A stretch of 64,000 nt of DNA from Myxococcales bacterium (GCA_016793325.1 JAEUKI010000061.1:1-64000); one strand, 5' to 3'. Numbered from the stretch's first letter, positions 36,050 to 44,626 are shown. Made by a program: numbers and translations. Notes: generated by a model not told the origin, from the letters alone.

Positions 36050-36445
36050 ATGTTGACCGATGTACAAGCGCTCGTGAGCGCGACGCTGTTGACCTTCGTG
36101 ATGGTGATGAGCGCGAGCTTGATGAAATCCAAAGCGTGGACGCCCTCGGGCCTCGCGCTCGCGTTCGGAAATCGCGACAACCTCCCCGAGCCCTCACCGG
36201 TCGCGTCGCGCGCCGACCGCGCGGCGAAGAACATGCTCGAGGGCATGGTGTTCTTCGTCGCGCTCGCGTGCGCCGCGCGCTTCGCCAACCGCCCACAAGA
36301 AGCAGCGCTCGGCGCGACGGTCTTCGTCTACGCCCGCGTCGTGTACTGGTTCGTCTACCTCGCAGGAGTGCCGTACTTGCGAACGGCCGTGTGGTTCGCG
36401 AGCGTCGCCGGGCTCGTCATGATGGGCAGAGCCGCGCTCGGGTGA
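36050..36445 (+). CDS. MAPEG-family membrane protein
   Basis: This 131-residue product has four predicted membrane helices (LVSATLLTFVMVMSAS, NMLEGMVFFVALACAARFA, AALGATVFVYARVVYWFVY, TAVWFASVAGLVMMG). It carries the MAPEG hallmarks RAxxNxxE (RADRAAKNMLEG) and ARVVYWFVYLAGVPYLR. MAPEG members include glutathione-dependent eicosanoid and detoxification enzymes; the bacterial substrates are mostly unknown. The ATG is seven bases after AGGAG. The upstream leader contains a copy of the dispersed repeat. Confidence 0.87.
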   Translation: MLTDVQALVSATLLTFVMVMSASLMKSKAWTPSGLALAFGNRDNLPEPSPVASRADRAAKNMLEGMVFFVALACAARFANRPQEAALGATVFVYARVVYWFVYLAGVPYLRTAVWFASVAGLVMMGRAALG

Positions 36446-36466
36446 CGTGCGCTGCGGGCGGATCGC

Positions 36467-37228
36467 TCAGCGGTGAGCACGGTCGATCGCCAGCACCTCG
36501 CGAGCGCGCTCGGGCGTGACGACACGAGAGATCCACGGATCGACGAGGAGGATCACGGGAGCGACCTGCGCAGGATCCACGGGCCACCAGCGCGGGACAA
36601 ACGCGCGCAGGATCGGCCACGCGCGCTCGGGCTGCCCCTGCTTGACCCACGCGCGCGCGACGCTCACCGCGTGATCGAAGTGAAAATGGGGGTGGGTCTC
36701 GTCGAAGCGCTCGATGATCGCCTCGTCGACGCCGAAGACGACCGCGAGCGCAAACGCGTGCAACGCGAGCTTCTCGGGGGCGTTCTTGAAGCGACGGTCC
36801 TTCGTCGCGGCCGCGATCGCGTCGTTGTACTTCGCCACGTCCGGCGCGCGTATCGACGAGGGCTCGACGTACTCGCTGAGCAGCACCGCGTTGGTCTGCG
36901 CGCTCATCGACGCCGGAACCAACTTCGCGCTCTCCTCGATGATCGACGGGTCCCCGAGCTCTCGCGACGCGCGTCGAACCAGCCGACACGCGTCGCTGAA
37001 CACGTTGCTCGTCGAGACCGCCGATGGATTCGCCAACAGCCGACGCGCGTGCGGGACGAGCTCGCTCCATCGCCCCATGAACGCGAGCAGTTCTGCCGCG
37101 GACGCAGCCGCGCACCCGTCGCCTTGCTCGGACAGCGCGAGCAACGCCTCGAGCGACGGCTCCGGCTCGCCTGCGAGCGCCCTCTCGACCGCAGCGCGCG
37201 CCGCGGTCACCGCACGTTTCTTGGCCAT
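36467..37228 (-). CDS. alpha-helical protein of unknown function
   Basis: This protein of about 253 residues starts at ATG 37228; the longer open frame upstream runs through the dispersed repeat and is rejected. Helix-pair patterns (AAELLAFMGRWSELVPHARRLL, EKLALHAFALAVVFGVDEAII, VARAWVKQGQPERAWPILRAF) suggest a short TPR-like solenoid. There is no signal peptide or catalytic motif. It converges on the MAPEG gene across 21 bases. The function is unknown. Confidence 0.65.
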   Translation of the reverse strand: MAKKRAVTAARAAVERALAGEPEPSLEALLALSEQGDGCAAASAAELLAFMGRWSELVPHARRLLANPSAVSTSNVFSDACRLVRRASRELGDPSIIEESAKLVPASMSAQTNAVLLSEYVEPSSIRAPDVAKYNDAIAAATKDRRFKNAPEKLALHAFALAVVFGVDEAIIERFDETHPHFHFDHAVSVARAWVKQGQPERAWPILRAFVPRWWPVDPAQVAPVILLVDPWISRVVTPERAREVLAIDRAHR

Positions 37229-37295
37229 CGCGCAGAGCCTCGCACGATTCAGCCCGAAGCCGCACTCGCGTCCCGTCCCCCGCACACACGACACC

Positions 37296-37389
37296 GGCGA
37301 CGCCTTCTGTTGGCGACTCGACACACGAGGGTCTCGGGATAGGTCCCAAGGATTCTCGGAGGAGTCTCGATGCGCGCCCCACTCCGACC
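37296..37389. repeat. inverted copy of the dispersed structured repeat
   Basis: Read on the minus strand, this segment matches the 102-bp family: a diverged left arm, a GACTCCTCC-GAGAATCC-GGGA core, then GTGTGTCGAGTCGCCAACAG and AAGGCGTCGCC. It occupies the gap between two divergent genes, the helical protein gene and the beta-barrel gene. It is the only copy I see in opposite orientation. Confidence 0.65.
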
Positions 37390-37487
37390 GCGTCGCGCTC
37401 GCGCTGCGCGCGCTTTGGCGCGATGTGTGTCGGCGTTGGCGCGTGCGGTCGGGCGGCGCGTGGCGCGCGGCTGTATCGCTCGACGAC

Positions 37488-38171
37488 ATGAACCTTGACT
37501 GTCGAACAGCGGTGGCGTGCATCCTCCCCCTGCTCGCGCCGACCGTGGCGCTCGCGCAGACGACGCAACAACCCGACGCGACGATCGCTCCGTCGCAGCA
37601 ACCAACGCAGCAACGAGGCGCTTCGAGAAACTTCGTGGGCGCGAACATCATGGGGGTCGTCGGTTTTTTGCGGCTCAACGCAGGGAGCTTCGGCGTCTCG
37701 TACGAGCACATCGCCGCGGGACGCCACGGGCTTCGCGCGAGCTTCGACTTCGTGCACGTGCACCAGGCTTCGACCGAGCTCCAGACCCACCAGTGGAGCC
37801 TCGGGGGCTCGGTCGCGTATCGCTACTACTTCATGGACGCGATGGGCCCGTTCGTCGGAGCGAGCGTCGGGTACCGCCGCGGATGGGGACACTTCGAAGA
37901 GCCGGGGCGCGTCGCGATGGTGCACTTGTTCAACGAGCACGTCCGCGCGATGGCGCACGCGGGTTATCGCTATGTGCTCGCGGGGCGGTGGCCGACGTTC
38001 AGCTTCGTTCCATCGCTGGGCGTTGGGTATGCGTACTACAACGTCGAGCTCGCGCCCCACAGTCACCACGCGACCGCCGATGGAGCGTACGTCACGCGAA
38101 CCGCGCGCGATCAGCTCGCGGCGACGCCGGTCATCATCGACCTCGAGCTGACCTTCGCGCTCGCGTTTTGA
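37488..38171 (+). CDS. outer-membrane beta-barrel protein
   Basis: The 227-residue product has a signal peptide ending near VALAQ, a Gln/Thr-rich linker, then alternating amphipathic strands typical of a small outer-membrane barrel (NFVGANIMGVVGFLRLN, GSFGVSYEHIAAG, GLRASFDFVHVH, PFVGASVGYRRG, PVIIDLELTFALAF). The terminal Phe fits the barrel C-terminal signature recognised by the BAM machinery. It probably has eight strands. The role is unknown. The start is the ATG after a GTATCGCT element. Confidence 0.75.
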   Translation: MNLDCRTAVACILPLLAPTVALAQTTQQPDATIAPSQQPTQQRGASRNFVGANIMGVVGFLRLNAGSFGVSYEHIAAGRHGLRASFDFVHVHQASTELQTHQWSLGGSVAYRYYFMDAMGPFVGASVGYRRGWGHFEEPGRVAMVHLFNEHVRAMAHAGYRYVLAGRWPTFSFVPSLGVGYAYYNVELAPHSHHATADGAYVTRTARDQLAATPVIIDLELTFALAF

Positions 38172-38180
38172 AGCGCACCC

Positions 38181-39194
38181 TCAGCGCTCGTGCTCGCCTC
38201 GCGACCAGCGCCCAAACGCTCTGACAAACGCCGAACGCTCGGAGTACCCGAGCCGCGCGGCGATCTCGTCCGGAGAGCACCCCGCAGAGAAGAGCGCCCG
38301 CGCCCGCTCGCGACGCACTTGCTCGACGAGCGTTCGAAAGCTGGTGCGCTCGTCCGCGAGCGAGCGCTGCAGCGAGCGCGTGCTCACCGCGAGCCTGCGC
38401 GCGACGGATCGAATCGACGCTTCTCCGAGGGAGGGCTCTTCTTCGATCGCCCACAGCGCCCGCGCCGAGACACCCTTGCGCTCGGAGAGCGCGGCCCGCG
38501 TCGGCTCGGTCAGCCGCTCGAGCACCGCGAGCAGCACAGGGTCCGCCGAGCGCAGCGGCAACGCGAGGTCTCGAGACGACACGCGAAGCCCCGTCGATCC
38601 CGCAGAGAAACGCAGCTTCGCGCAGCCGAACGCCTCGGCGAGCGCCGATGAATTCGTGGGCTCTGCGTGACCGAACCAGCACTCGAGCGGGTTCAGCTCG
38701 ACGCCCGTCGCGCTGCGCGCGCGGTCGAGAAGCGCGGCGAGCCACAGCTCGTTGCCGTGACGCGAGAGCCCCTCGGCGTGCCCCGCGATCACGTGCGAGA
38801 CGCTCGTCGCGTCTTCATCGCGGCCGAGCACGATCTCGACGTCCGCGTTGAAGAGCGCGATGTACCGCGGGATGTTCTCGAGCGCGTCGCCGAGCGTGGC
38901 GGCGCTCAAGCAATTGAGCTGCAGCAAATCCCAGGTCGATCGAGACAGCGCGCGCCCCACGTGGACCCCGAGCAACGGCTCGTCCGCGCGCTCCGCGGCC
39001 GCGTCGAGAAACGCGCGCAGCTCAACGAGCGGCCAGTCGACGTACGGGAGCGTCGCGCTCTCGAGCGGCAGCGATCGCGCGCGCAAGAACGCTCGGACGT
39101 CGACGCCGCGCTTCTCGAGATACGCCAGCACCGGGCCGACGATGTGCGATCGAAAGGGCCGTCCGCGCACGAGAGCGACGACGGTAACACGCAT
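38181..39194 (-). CDS. AraC-family transcriptional regulator
   Basis: The 337-residue regulator has the two-part architecture of the OruR/ArgR-like AraC subgroup. An N-terminal ligand-sensing domain (residues ~15-200, PLLGVHVGRA motif) precedes a C-terminal double helix-turn-helix, with ARRLAVSTRSLQRSLADE as the first HTH and IAARLGYSERSAFVRAFGRW as the second. It faces the deoxyribosyltransferase-Nudix gene divergently across 91 bases that contain the short dyad CTTCG-AA-CGAAG at 39236-39247, a possible operator. It may control that gene or itself; the ligand is unknown. Confidence 0.88.
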   Translation of the reverse strand: MRVTVVALVRGRPFRSHIVGPVLAYLEKRGVDVRAFLRARSLPLESATLPYVDWPLVELRAFLDAAAERADEPLLGVHVGRALSRSTWDLLQLNCLSAATLGDALENIPRYIALFNADVEIVLGRDEDATSVSHVIAGHAEGLSRHGNELWLAALLDRARSATGVELNPLECWFGHAEPTNSSALAEAFGCAKLRFSAGSTGLRVSSRDLALPLRSADPVLLAVLERLTEPTRAALSERKGVSARALWAIEEEPSLGEASIRSVARRLAVSTRSLQRSLADERTSFRTLVEQVRRERARALFSAGCSPDEIAARLGYSERSAFVRAFGRWSRGEHER

Positions 39195-39285
39195 CGATCT
39201 CGAGATTTTTCTGCGCGACTGCGACCGCCGACGGTCTTCGAACGAAGCGAGCCAACGGTGTACGATCGGGGCAACGTCGAGCTCG

Positions 39286-40434
39286 ATGAAGGTTGTCTAC
39301 GCGCAACAAGCGTTTCCGACCGAGTGGACTCGGTCGATCTTCCTCGCGGGCCCCACGCCGCGAAGCGCCTCGGTGCAGAGCTGGCGTGGCGAGGCGCTCG
39401 CGCTCTTGCGCGCGCGAGGCTTCGACGGCGTCGTGTTCGTGCCCGAAGACGAGTCGGGGACGTTTCGCGGCGAGTACGACGATCAAGTGACGTGGGAGCG
39501 CGAGGGCCTGCGCATGGCCGACGTGATCGTGTTCTGGGTTGCGCGCGAGCTCGAGACGATGCCGGCGTTTACGACGAACGTCGAGTTTGGCCACTGGATT
39601 TCCTCGGGAAAGTGCGTCCTCGGCCACCCCGAGCGCGCGCCGAAGACGCGCTATCTCGCGTGGCTCGCCGGGGAGCATCGCGCGCCGGTGCACCACACGC
39701 TCGAGGCCACGCTCGACGAAGCGATCGCCCGAACGCGCCCTGTTCTTCGCGCTGGCGGCGAGCGCGCGGTCCCGCTCTTGGTCTGGGACACGCCCGCGTT
39801 TCAGCGGTGGTACGCGGCGCAGCGCGCCGCAGGCAATCGCCTCGACGACGCCAACTTGCTCTGGCACCACCGCACGCGCTTCAGCAACAAGGTCTTCGCG
39901 TGGATCCTTCGCGTCAACGTGTGGATCGCGAGCGAGGACCGACACAAGTCGTCCGAGTGGGTCATGGCGCGGACGGACGCGTCGAGCGTCGTTCTCTATC
40001 GGCGCAACGGCCCCGATCCGATGGACGCAGACGTGCTCATGGTGCGCGAGTTTCGCGCGCCCGTTCGCAATCGAAACGCGATGGTGCTCGAGCTTCCCGG
40101 CGGCTCTTCGGACGACGAAGACGTCGATCCTGCGACCGTAGCCGCGGACGAAGCGCGCGAAGAGACCGGCATCAGCGTGGACGTGTCGAGGCTTCGCTCG
40201 ATCGGCGCGCGGCAGACGTTCGCCACGCTCGCTTCGCACGTCGTGCACGGCTACGCCGCAGAGCTCACCGACGAAGAGCTCGCCCACGCCCGCGCCCTCG
40301 TCGCCTCGCGCGCCGTGATCGACGGCAAAGGAACCGAGCGAACCTGGGTCGAGCTCCGCACCGCGCGCGAGATCTTCTCGGACACCGAAGCGGACTGGAC
40401 CACCGTCGCCCTCGTCGCCAAAGCCCTGCTGTAG
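39286..40434 (+). CDS. nucleoside 2-deoxyribosyltransferase-like / Nudix hydrolase fusion
   Basis: The 382-residue protein has two domains. Residues ~15-150 resemble nucleoside 2-deoxyribosyltransferases: SIFLAGPTPR, VFVPEDE, a W-E-x-x-x-L-x-x-AD-x-I-x-FW stretch and TNVEFGHWISSGK with a candidate catalytic Glu. Residues ~225-382 are a Nudix domain: LELPGGSSDDE, then AADEAREETGI. In the Nudix box the first Arg is Asp, but both later Glu residues are kept. Together they suggest cleavage or remodelling of a nucleoside, nucleotide or NAD-like substrate. A TACGAT box lies about 21 bases before the ATG. It is divergent from the AraC regulator. Confidence 0.83.
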   Translation: MKVVYAQQAFPTEWTRSIFLAGPTPRSASVQSWRGEALALLRARGFDGVVFVPEDESGTFRGEYDDQVTWEREGLRMADVIVFWVARELETMPAFTTNVEFGHWISSGKCVLGHPERAPKTRYLAWLAGEHRAPVHHTLEATLDEAIARTRPVLRAGGERAVPLLVWDTPAFQRWYAAQRAAGNRLDDANLLWHHRTRFSNKVFAWILRVNVWIASEDRHKSSEWVMARTDASSVVLYRRNGPDPMDADVLMVREFRAPVRNRNAMVLELPGGSSDDEDVDPATVAADEAREETGISVDVSRLRSIGARQTFATLASHVVHGYAAELTDEELAHARALVASRAVIDGKGTERTWVELRTAREIFSDTEADWTTVALVAKALL

Positions 40435-40460
40435 CGGTCGCGCCCTTCACTGACCGCAGG

Positions 40461-41000
40461 TCATCCCAACAGCTCTGCGATCTTCTTCACGCTGTTGAAA
40501 TTGCGCGCGGTGACCGGACTGCCCGCGAGGCGATCGAGCACCGCGGGGGTGAGCTTGCTGCGCCCTGCCCCTTCGTTGAAATCGATCCACAGCCCGTCTT
40601 CGAGCGCGCTCAGGCGCTCGCCGTTCTTCGCGTACGCGCCGAGCGCCGCCGCCGCGCCCGCGACGAGGGGGCGCTTGCTGAGCGCGAGGTGCAGGATGTT
40701 CGGCCGATCGCGCTCTGCGTCCGCGAAGGGGCTGCCTTTGGCGTAGACGCTCCACTGCTCGCGCGTGCGGACGATCACCGGGATTTCGAGGGAGAACTTC
40801 TTGGCGATCGCGGCTTCGAGCGCGCGCTCTGTCGCCTCTGCGTCGAGCGCGCTCGTGACGAACAGATTGCCGCTCGCGATGTACGTGCTCACGTCCGCGA
40901 ACCCGAGCTTCACCGCCAGCGCGCGCAGCGCCTCCATCGGAACCTTGTTGGCCCCGCCCACGTTGATTCCCCGCAACAGCGCGATCATTCGAGTCGTCAT
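40461..41000 (-). CDS. DUF1697 family protein
   Basis: This 179-residue protein matches DUF1697. The N-terminal ALLRGINVGGANKVPMEALR is diagnostic, followed by STYIASGNLFV and a C-terminal ARNFNSVKKIAELLG, which closes the family in most members. It is cytoplasmic and of typical length (~180). The function is not established, although structures show an alpha/beta fold. It ends 26 bases from the convergent Nudix fusion gene. Confidence 0.9.
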   Translation of the reverse strand: MTTRMIALLRGINVGGANKVPMEALRALAVKLGFADVSTYIASGNLFVTSALDAEATERALEAAIAKKFSLEIPVIVRTREQWSVYAKGSPFADAERDRPNILHLALSKRPLVAGAAAALGAYAKNGERLSALEDGLWIDFNEGAGRSKLTPAVLDRLAGSPVTARNFNSVKKIAELLG

Positions 41001-41096
41001 CGCAGTGCCCGTAGCTCCGTGTGTCTGTACCGCATCGAGAGAGCGCGCGCGATCACTCGACTTCGATCCGCGAGCGGACTTCGTGATCGCGTTCGC

Positions 41097-41717
41097 TCAC
41101 GGGCAACGGGAGACAGCCGCCGCGGCCACGAGCATCGCGCGAGCCATGCTGGCCACGGCGTCGATCGACAGTCCGATGCGCCGCGCTGCGCCGATGCCCG
41201 ACGAGATCGTCATCACGTACCGCTGTCGATCGAAGCTCCCCGGCGTCGCGGCGTAGCCCGCGAGCGCCGCGCCCTCGACGACGACTTCGACGGCCGCGCC
41301 GCGAGGCGTGCTCCAGCGCACGCGCCCCATCCGACGCGCCATCGTGTTGGCCACGTCCTCGGCGAGGTCCTGCGCGCGAAACGCGGTCTGCTGCGAGTTG
41401 ACCGGCGCCAACGCGCGCAGCCGCCGCGCGAACGCTCGCTCTCCGACGCGCTCGAGCGCCATCGGAGCGAGCGTGCGAATCATGTGGTCCGCGATCGCGT
41501 AGCCCACGGCTGTCTCCGAGAAATTCGCGCGCTCGACGCCGCTCGTGTTGCTGAGGTCGACGTCGTCGATCGCGCGTTCGCCGCCGCGCACCTGCGCGAG
41601 CGCTCGTTGGCGAACGAGCAGCAACGTGGGGCTCGGCGACGCGCACTGCCGCTGCGCGAGAGCCTCCATGGGCGACAGGATCACGAGCAACCCGAGCGTC
41701 GCAGCCAATCGCTTCAT
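41097..41717 (-). CDS. secreted protein of unknown function
   Basis: The 206-residue product has a clear signal peptide (LAATLGLLVILSPMEALAQ) and a mature, mostly helical and strand-mixed domain with only two Cys, at its start (QRQCAS) and end (VSRCP). These could form one long-range disulfide. No family is recognised. It lies 60 bases downstream of the GTPase-like gene on the same strand. Confidence 0.68.
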   Translation of the reverse strand: MKRLAATLGLLVILSPMEALAQRQCASPSPTLLLVRQRALAQVRGGERAIDDVDLSNTSGVERANFSETAVGYAIADHMIRTLAPMALERVGERAFARRLRALAPVNSQQTAFRAQDLAEDVANTMARRMGRVRWSTPRGAAVEVVVEGAALAGYAATPGSFDRQRYVMTISSGIGAARRIGLSIDAVASMARAMLVAAAAVSRCP

Positions 41718-41777
41718 CGATCGCAGAGGGTTGCACTCGCTCGCCCAGCGCGCCAGCGAGGCCCAGCGAAATCGCGC

Positions 41778-43193
41778 TCAATCCCACCAGAGCTCGACGA
41801 CGCGCGCTGGCGCGCGAACGCCCGCGACGCGACGCGCTTCGTCGTCCGTGAGCGTCACAGCGCTGTCGGCGAACCAATGAACTTCACCCATGAAGCGAAT
41901 GCGCTCGGCGGCCGCTTCGTCGTCGACGACGACCCAGAGCTCGTCGGCGTTCCACCCGGAGTCCGCGAGCTCGAGCACGGTGTTGAACCGCGTGAGGCTC
42001 TCGGTCACGCGACGGCCTTCGCGAAACCTCCTGCGCAATCGCCCGAACGCGACCGCCCTCCACGCCGCGGGGTGCGCGACGAGCCACGCGTGAACGCGAT
42101 CGCCGCGAAACGCGTTGTATCCAGCGCGTCGAACGATCTCGAGCTGGATCGCTTGCGCCGACGGAGCGTCGCGCTCGGCGATCGAGCGAAGCCCCTCGGT
42201 GTCCCAGCGGGCGGTGACGACGTCGTCGCGAGCGCGCTCGACCTCTCTCGCGCCCATGGACGCGAGCGCTTCGGCGACGCGGGCGGGGTCGCGCGTGACG
42301 ACGTGGAGTGTGTCGGCGTTCCACACGTCGTCGCGGAGCGCGCTGAGAAAGAGAAGGCCGTCGTCCTCGCGCTCGAGCCCCTCGTCCGTGTACGTCGCGT
42401 TTGCCTCGCGAAGAAACTGCACGGACAACGCGGTCTCGTCTTCGAGCCACGCGCGCAGCGTCGCCGCGATCGCAGCGCCGTCGAAGCGCTTCGACCTCGT
42501 GCGCTCGATGAGCGCGAGCTGCAGGTCGATCAACGATCCTTCGATCGTCGGCGCGTCTTCGAACACCGGTGGCTCCGCGAGCGCGCGCTCGGCGACGAGC
42601 GACACGAGCGTATCGACGCCATCCCCCGTCTTCGCGCTGACGTCGAGCGCGTCCTTCCACGTCTCCCGCAACACGCGAACAGCGCTCGCGTCCGCCGCGA
42701 GGTCGCGCTTGTTGAACACCGTGACGATCGGCTTCTCGAGGTCGTGCCACGAGCCGTAGATCCAGCGATTCATGCGACAACCGACGCGCTCTGCGTCCGC
42801 GTCCGACGCGTCGATCACATGGACGACCACCGCCGCCTCGATCAGCGCGTCGAGCAGCTCTTCGAAGCGCTTCATCGCCGCGTCGCTCTCGTCGTCGTCG
42901 CGCGCCTGCCCGGGGACATCCCACACAACGACCTTCGCGTCGCCGAGGACGCACTTCGCGCGGTTCGCGGTGAACTTCGCGTCACCCGCGAGTCGCTTCG
43001 CGAGCGTCGACACGCCGGCTCCCTTCGCGCCGACGATCGCGACGATCGGCGTCGGCTCAGCCTTCTTCACGGTCTTCTTCGCGGGCTTCTTCGCGGGCTT
43101 CTTCGCGGGCTTCTTCGCGATCGCTTTGCCGCGTGGCTTTGCGCCGGGCGTGCGCTTGCTCGTCGTCTTCGGGCGCTTCTTCGCGGTGGCCAT
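41778..43193 (-). CDS. degenerate P-loop GTPase with histone-like Lys tail
   Basis: The 471-residue protein starts with ~45 residues of Lys/Pro/Ala repeats (KKPAKK four times, encoded by 12-bp DNA repeats at 43069-43116). A TrmE/HflX-type GTPase domain follows. G1 is GAKGAGVST, with Val61 where the nucleotide-binding Lys should be. G3 is WDVPGQ, G4 NKRDL and G5 SAK, all intact. The ~230-residue C-terminal region is unrecognised. The basic tail may bind nucleic acid or acidic surfaces. Loss of the P-loop Lys predicts weak or absent GTP hydrolysis, while NKxD suggests guanine binding is kept. Confidence 0.78.
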   Translation of the reverse strand: MATAKKRPKTTSKRTPGAKPRGKAIAKKPAKKPAKKPAKKTVKKAEPTPIVAIVGAKGAGVSTLAKRLAGDAKFTANRAKCVLGDAKVVVWDVPGQARDDDESDAAMKRFEELLDALIEAAVVVHVIDASDADAERVGCRMNRWIYGSWHDLEKPIVTVFNKRDLAADASAVRVLRETWKDALDVSAKTGDGVDTLVSLVAERALAEPPVFEDAPTIEGSLIDLQLALIERTRSKRFDGAAIAATLRAWLEDETALSVQFLREANATYTDEGLEREDDGLLFLSALRDDVWNADTLHVVTRDPARVAEALASMGAREVERARDDVVTARWDTEGLRSIAERDAPSAQAIQLEIVRRAGYNAFRGDRVHAWLVAHPAAWRAVAFGRLRRRFREGRRVTESLTRFNTVLELADSGWNADELWVVVDDEAAAERIRFMGEVHWFADSAVTLTDDEARRVAGVRAPARVVELWWD

Positions 43194-43245
43194 TGCACGA
43201 CGAACGATACCCGCCAGCGCACCTCCCTCGAAGCCGCGGCGTCGA

Positions 43246-43986
43246 TCACGGAAAGTTCGTGTTGGTCCGAACGAGCTCGCCTGCGGTGAAGCCCGGCCGC
43301 GTGACCTCGACGGTCGCGCCGTTCTTCGCGGTGATGCGCAGCGTGAACATCCCCTCGCCGAATCCGCCGTCGTCGTTGAAGGTCCCGTCCGCTTCGCGGC
43401 GCATCGTGAACCAGTTGCTGTGATTCGCGCTGCGCACCTCGACGCGCTCGACCGCGACGCTCGGCGTGCGGACCCAGAAGCTCGTCCACCAGGGGTTGGC
43501 CCCCGTTTGAAACTGCAGATGAATCGGCTCGCTCCCCGGGCAGCGCGTGAGGCGCCAGCGCATTCGGCGTGGATTTTCGCCGGAGTTGAGCGCGTCGTAC
43601 GCGGCCCGACTCACGTCGATGTCCCCGTCCGCGTGCGTCGCTCCGTAGGTCACGACGCGGGCGATCACCGATCGTCCTCGCTCGGTCGTGATCGCGATGC
43701 ACGCATCACAGAAGCTCCCGTTGGCGGCCACCGCGTTCGAGAGCCCCGCGAGCATCGTCCCTTCGAGCTGCTGTACTTGCGATGGATACGGAGAGCACGC
43801 GTTGTTGAACGAGCCCGTCCACTCGACGGGCCCCAAGTGAAAGTCTCCCGCGTGCTCTTCGCCGAACGGCATCGCCGACGCGTCGCTCGGGTTGTTCGCT
43901 CCGTCTGCGGGCGCGTTGTTGGGGGCCGGTCCGCAGGCACAGAGCGCGAGCGTCAGCGCCCACGACGAGCGATTCGCGAATTTCAT
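43246..43986 (-). CDS. expansin-like lipoprotein
   Basis: This 246-residue lipoprotein (lipobox CAC near residue 18) has a two-domain expansin layout. The first domain is a double-psi beta-barrel starting GSFNNACSPYP, with CDACIAIT and DGDIDVSRAAYDAL; the Asp in DIDVS is the equivalent of the expansin key Asp. The second, CBM63-like domain has NPWWTSFWVRT and SNWFTMRRE, whose aromatic residues fit a glycan-binding strip. Expansins loosen cellulose or peptidoglycan-containing walls without hydrolysis. Surface anchoring by lipid is unusual for the family. It is followed on the same strand by the GTPase-like gene (52-base gap). Confidence 0.8.
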   Translation of the reverse strand: MKFANRSSWALTLALCACGPAPNNAPADGANNPSDASAMPFGEEHAGDFHLGPVEWTGSFNNACSPYPSQVQQLEGTMLAGLSNAVAANGSFCDACIAITTERGRSVIARVVTYGATHADGDIDVSRAAYDALNSGENPRRMRWRLTRCPGSEPIHLQFQTGANPWWTSFWVRTPSVAVERVEVRSANHSNWFTMRREADGTFNDDGGFGEGMFTLRITAKNGATVEVTRPGFTAGELVRTNTNFP

Positions 43987-44071
43987 CAGCGTTTGGTCGA
44001 GCGTCGCGCACAACGGCGCTGGCTGTCGAGCGCCGCTCACCCGCCGTCGCTCGCGGCGTCGCCGCGCACGT

Positions 44072-44626
44072 TCACCGTGTTGCGTCGGGCGGCGCGACGA
44101 GGTCGTACTCGATGAGCACGACGCCGGACCGATACGAGCGGGTCGCGCGATGCTCGAGAACACGAGGCAAAACGCCAGCGTCGTCGAACAGCGGTCGTCC
44201 TCGCCCGAGCACGAGCGGCGAGACCTTGAGCCACAGCGCGTCGACCAGCCCGTCCGCGAGCAGCGCGCCCGCGAGGCGACCGCCGCCGCACAAGTAGATC
44301 GGCGCGCCTTCTTCTTCTCTCAACGCGCGAACCACGGCGCTCGGATCGCCGCGGTGCACGGTGACGTTGGGCGCTTCGCTCGGGCGATCATCGGGCAGCG
44401 TCCGCGAAAACACGTGGGTGGGCATCCAGGGGTACGGGTCTCGTACGCCCATGCGCAGCCCCACTTCGTAGGTCGAGCGGCCCAAGACCGCAGCGCCGAA
44501 GGACCTCAACCGATCGAGGTAGTCCGCGACGTGATCGCCCTCCATCGGAAACCGATGAAACGCCCCATCGGGCTCCGCGATAAACCCGTCGACCGAAGCC
44601 GCGACGAAGTAAACGACTCTTCTCAT
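44072..44626 (-). CDS. DHFR-fold reductase (RibD C-terminal family)
   Basis: The 184-residue protein belongs to the RibD C-terminal/dihydrofolate-reductase-like family. The N-terminal VVYFVAASVDGFIA strand-turn, the AAVLGRSTYEVG segment, and IYLCGGGRLAGALL followed by ALWLKVSPLVLGRGRPLF are all typical. It likely uses NAD(P)H to reduce an unknown pterin- or pyrimidine-type substrate. It is not the biosynthetic RibD, because the deaminase domain is absent. GGAGAAGG a few bases before the ATG supports the start. Confidence 0.88.
   Translation of the reverse strand: MRRVVYFVAASVDGFIAEPDGAFHRFPMEGDHVADYLDRLRSFGAAVLGRSTYEVGLRMGVRDPYPWMPTHVFSRTLPDDRPSEAPNVTVHRGDPSAVVRALREEEGAPIYLCGGGRLAGALLADGLVDALWLKVSPLVLGRGRPLFDDAGVLPRVLEHRATRSYRSGVVLIEYDLVAPPDATR

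Noticed and set aside
38667..43289. 1540-codon plus-strand open frame
   Set aside because: It runs antisense or out of frame through five well-supported genes (AraC, Nudix fusion, DUF1697, secreted protein, GTPase). Its translation is Arg-rich and low-complexity. Such frames are common in GC-rich DNA.
44072..44626. Reading the DHFR-fold protein as riboflavin biosynthesis enzyme RibD
   Set aside because: The N-terminal deaminase domain is missing and no other riboflavin gene is nearby, so only the family-level name is justified.
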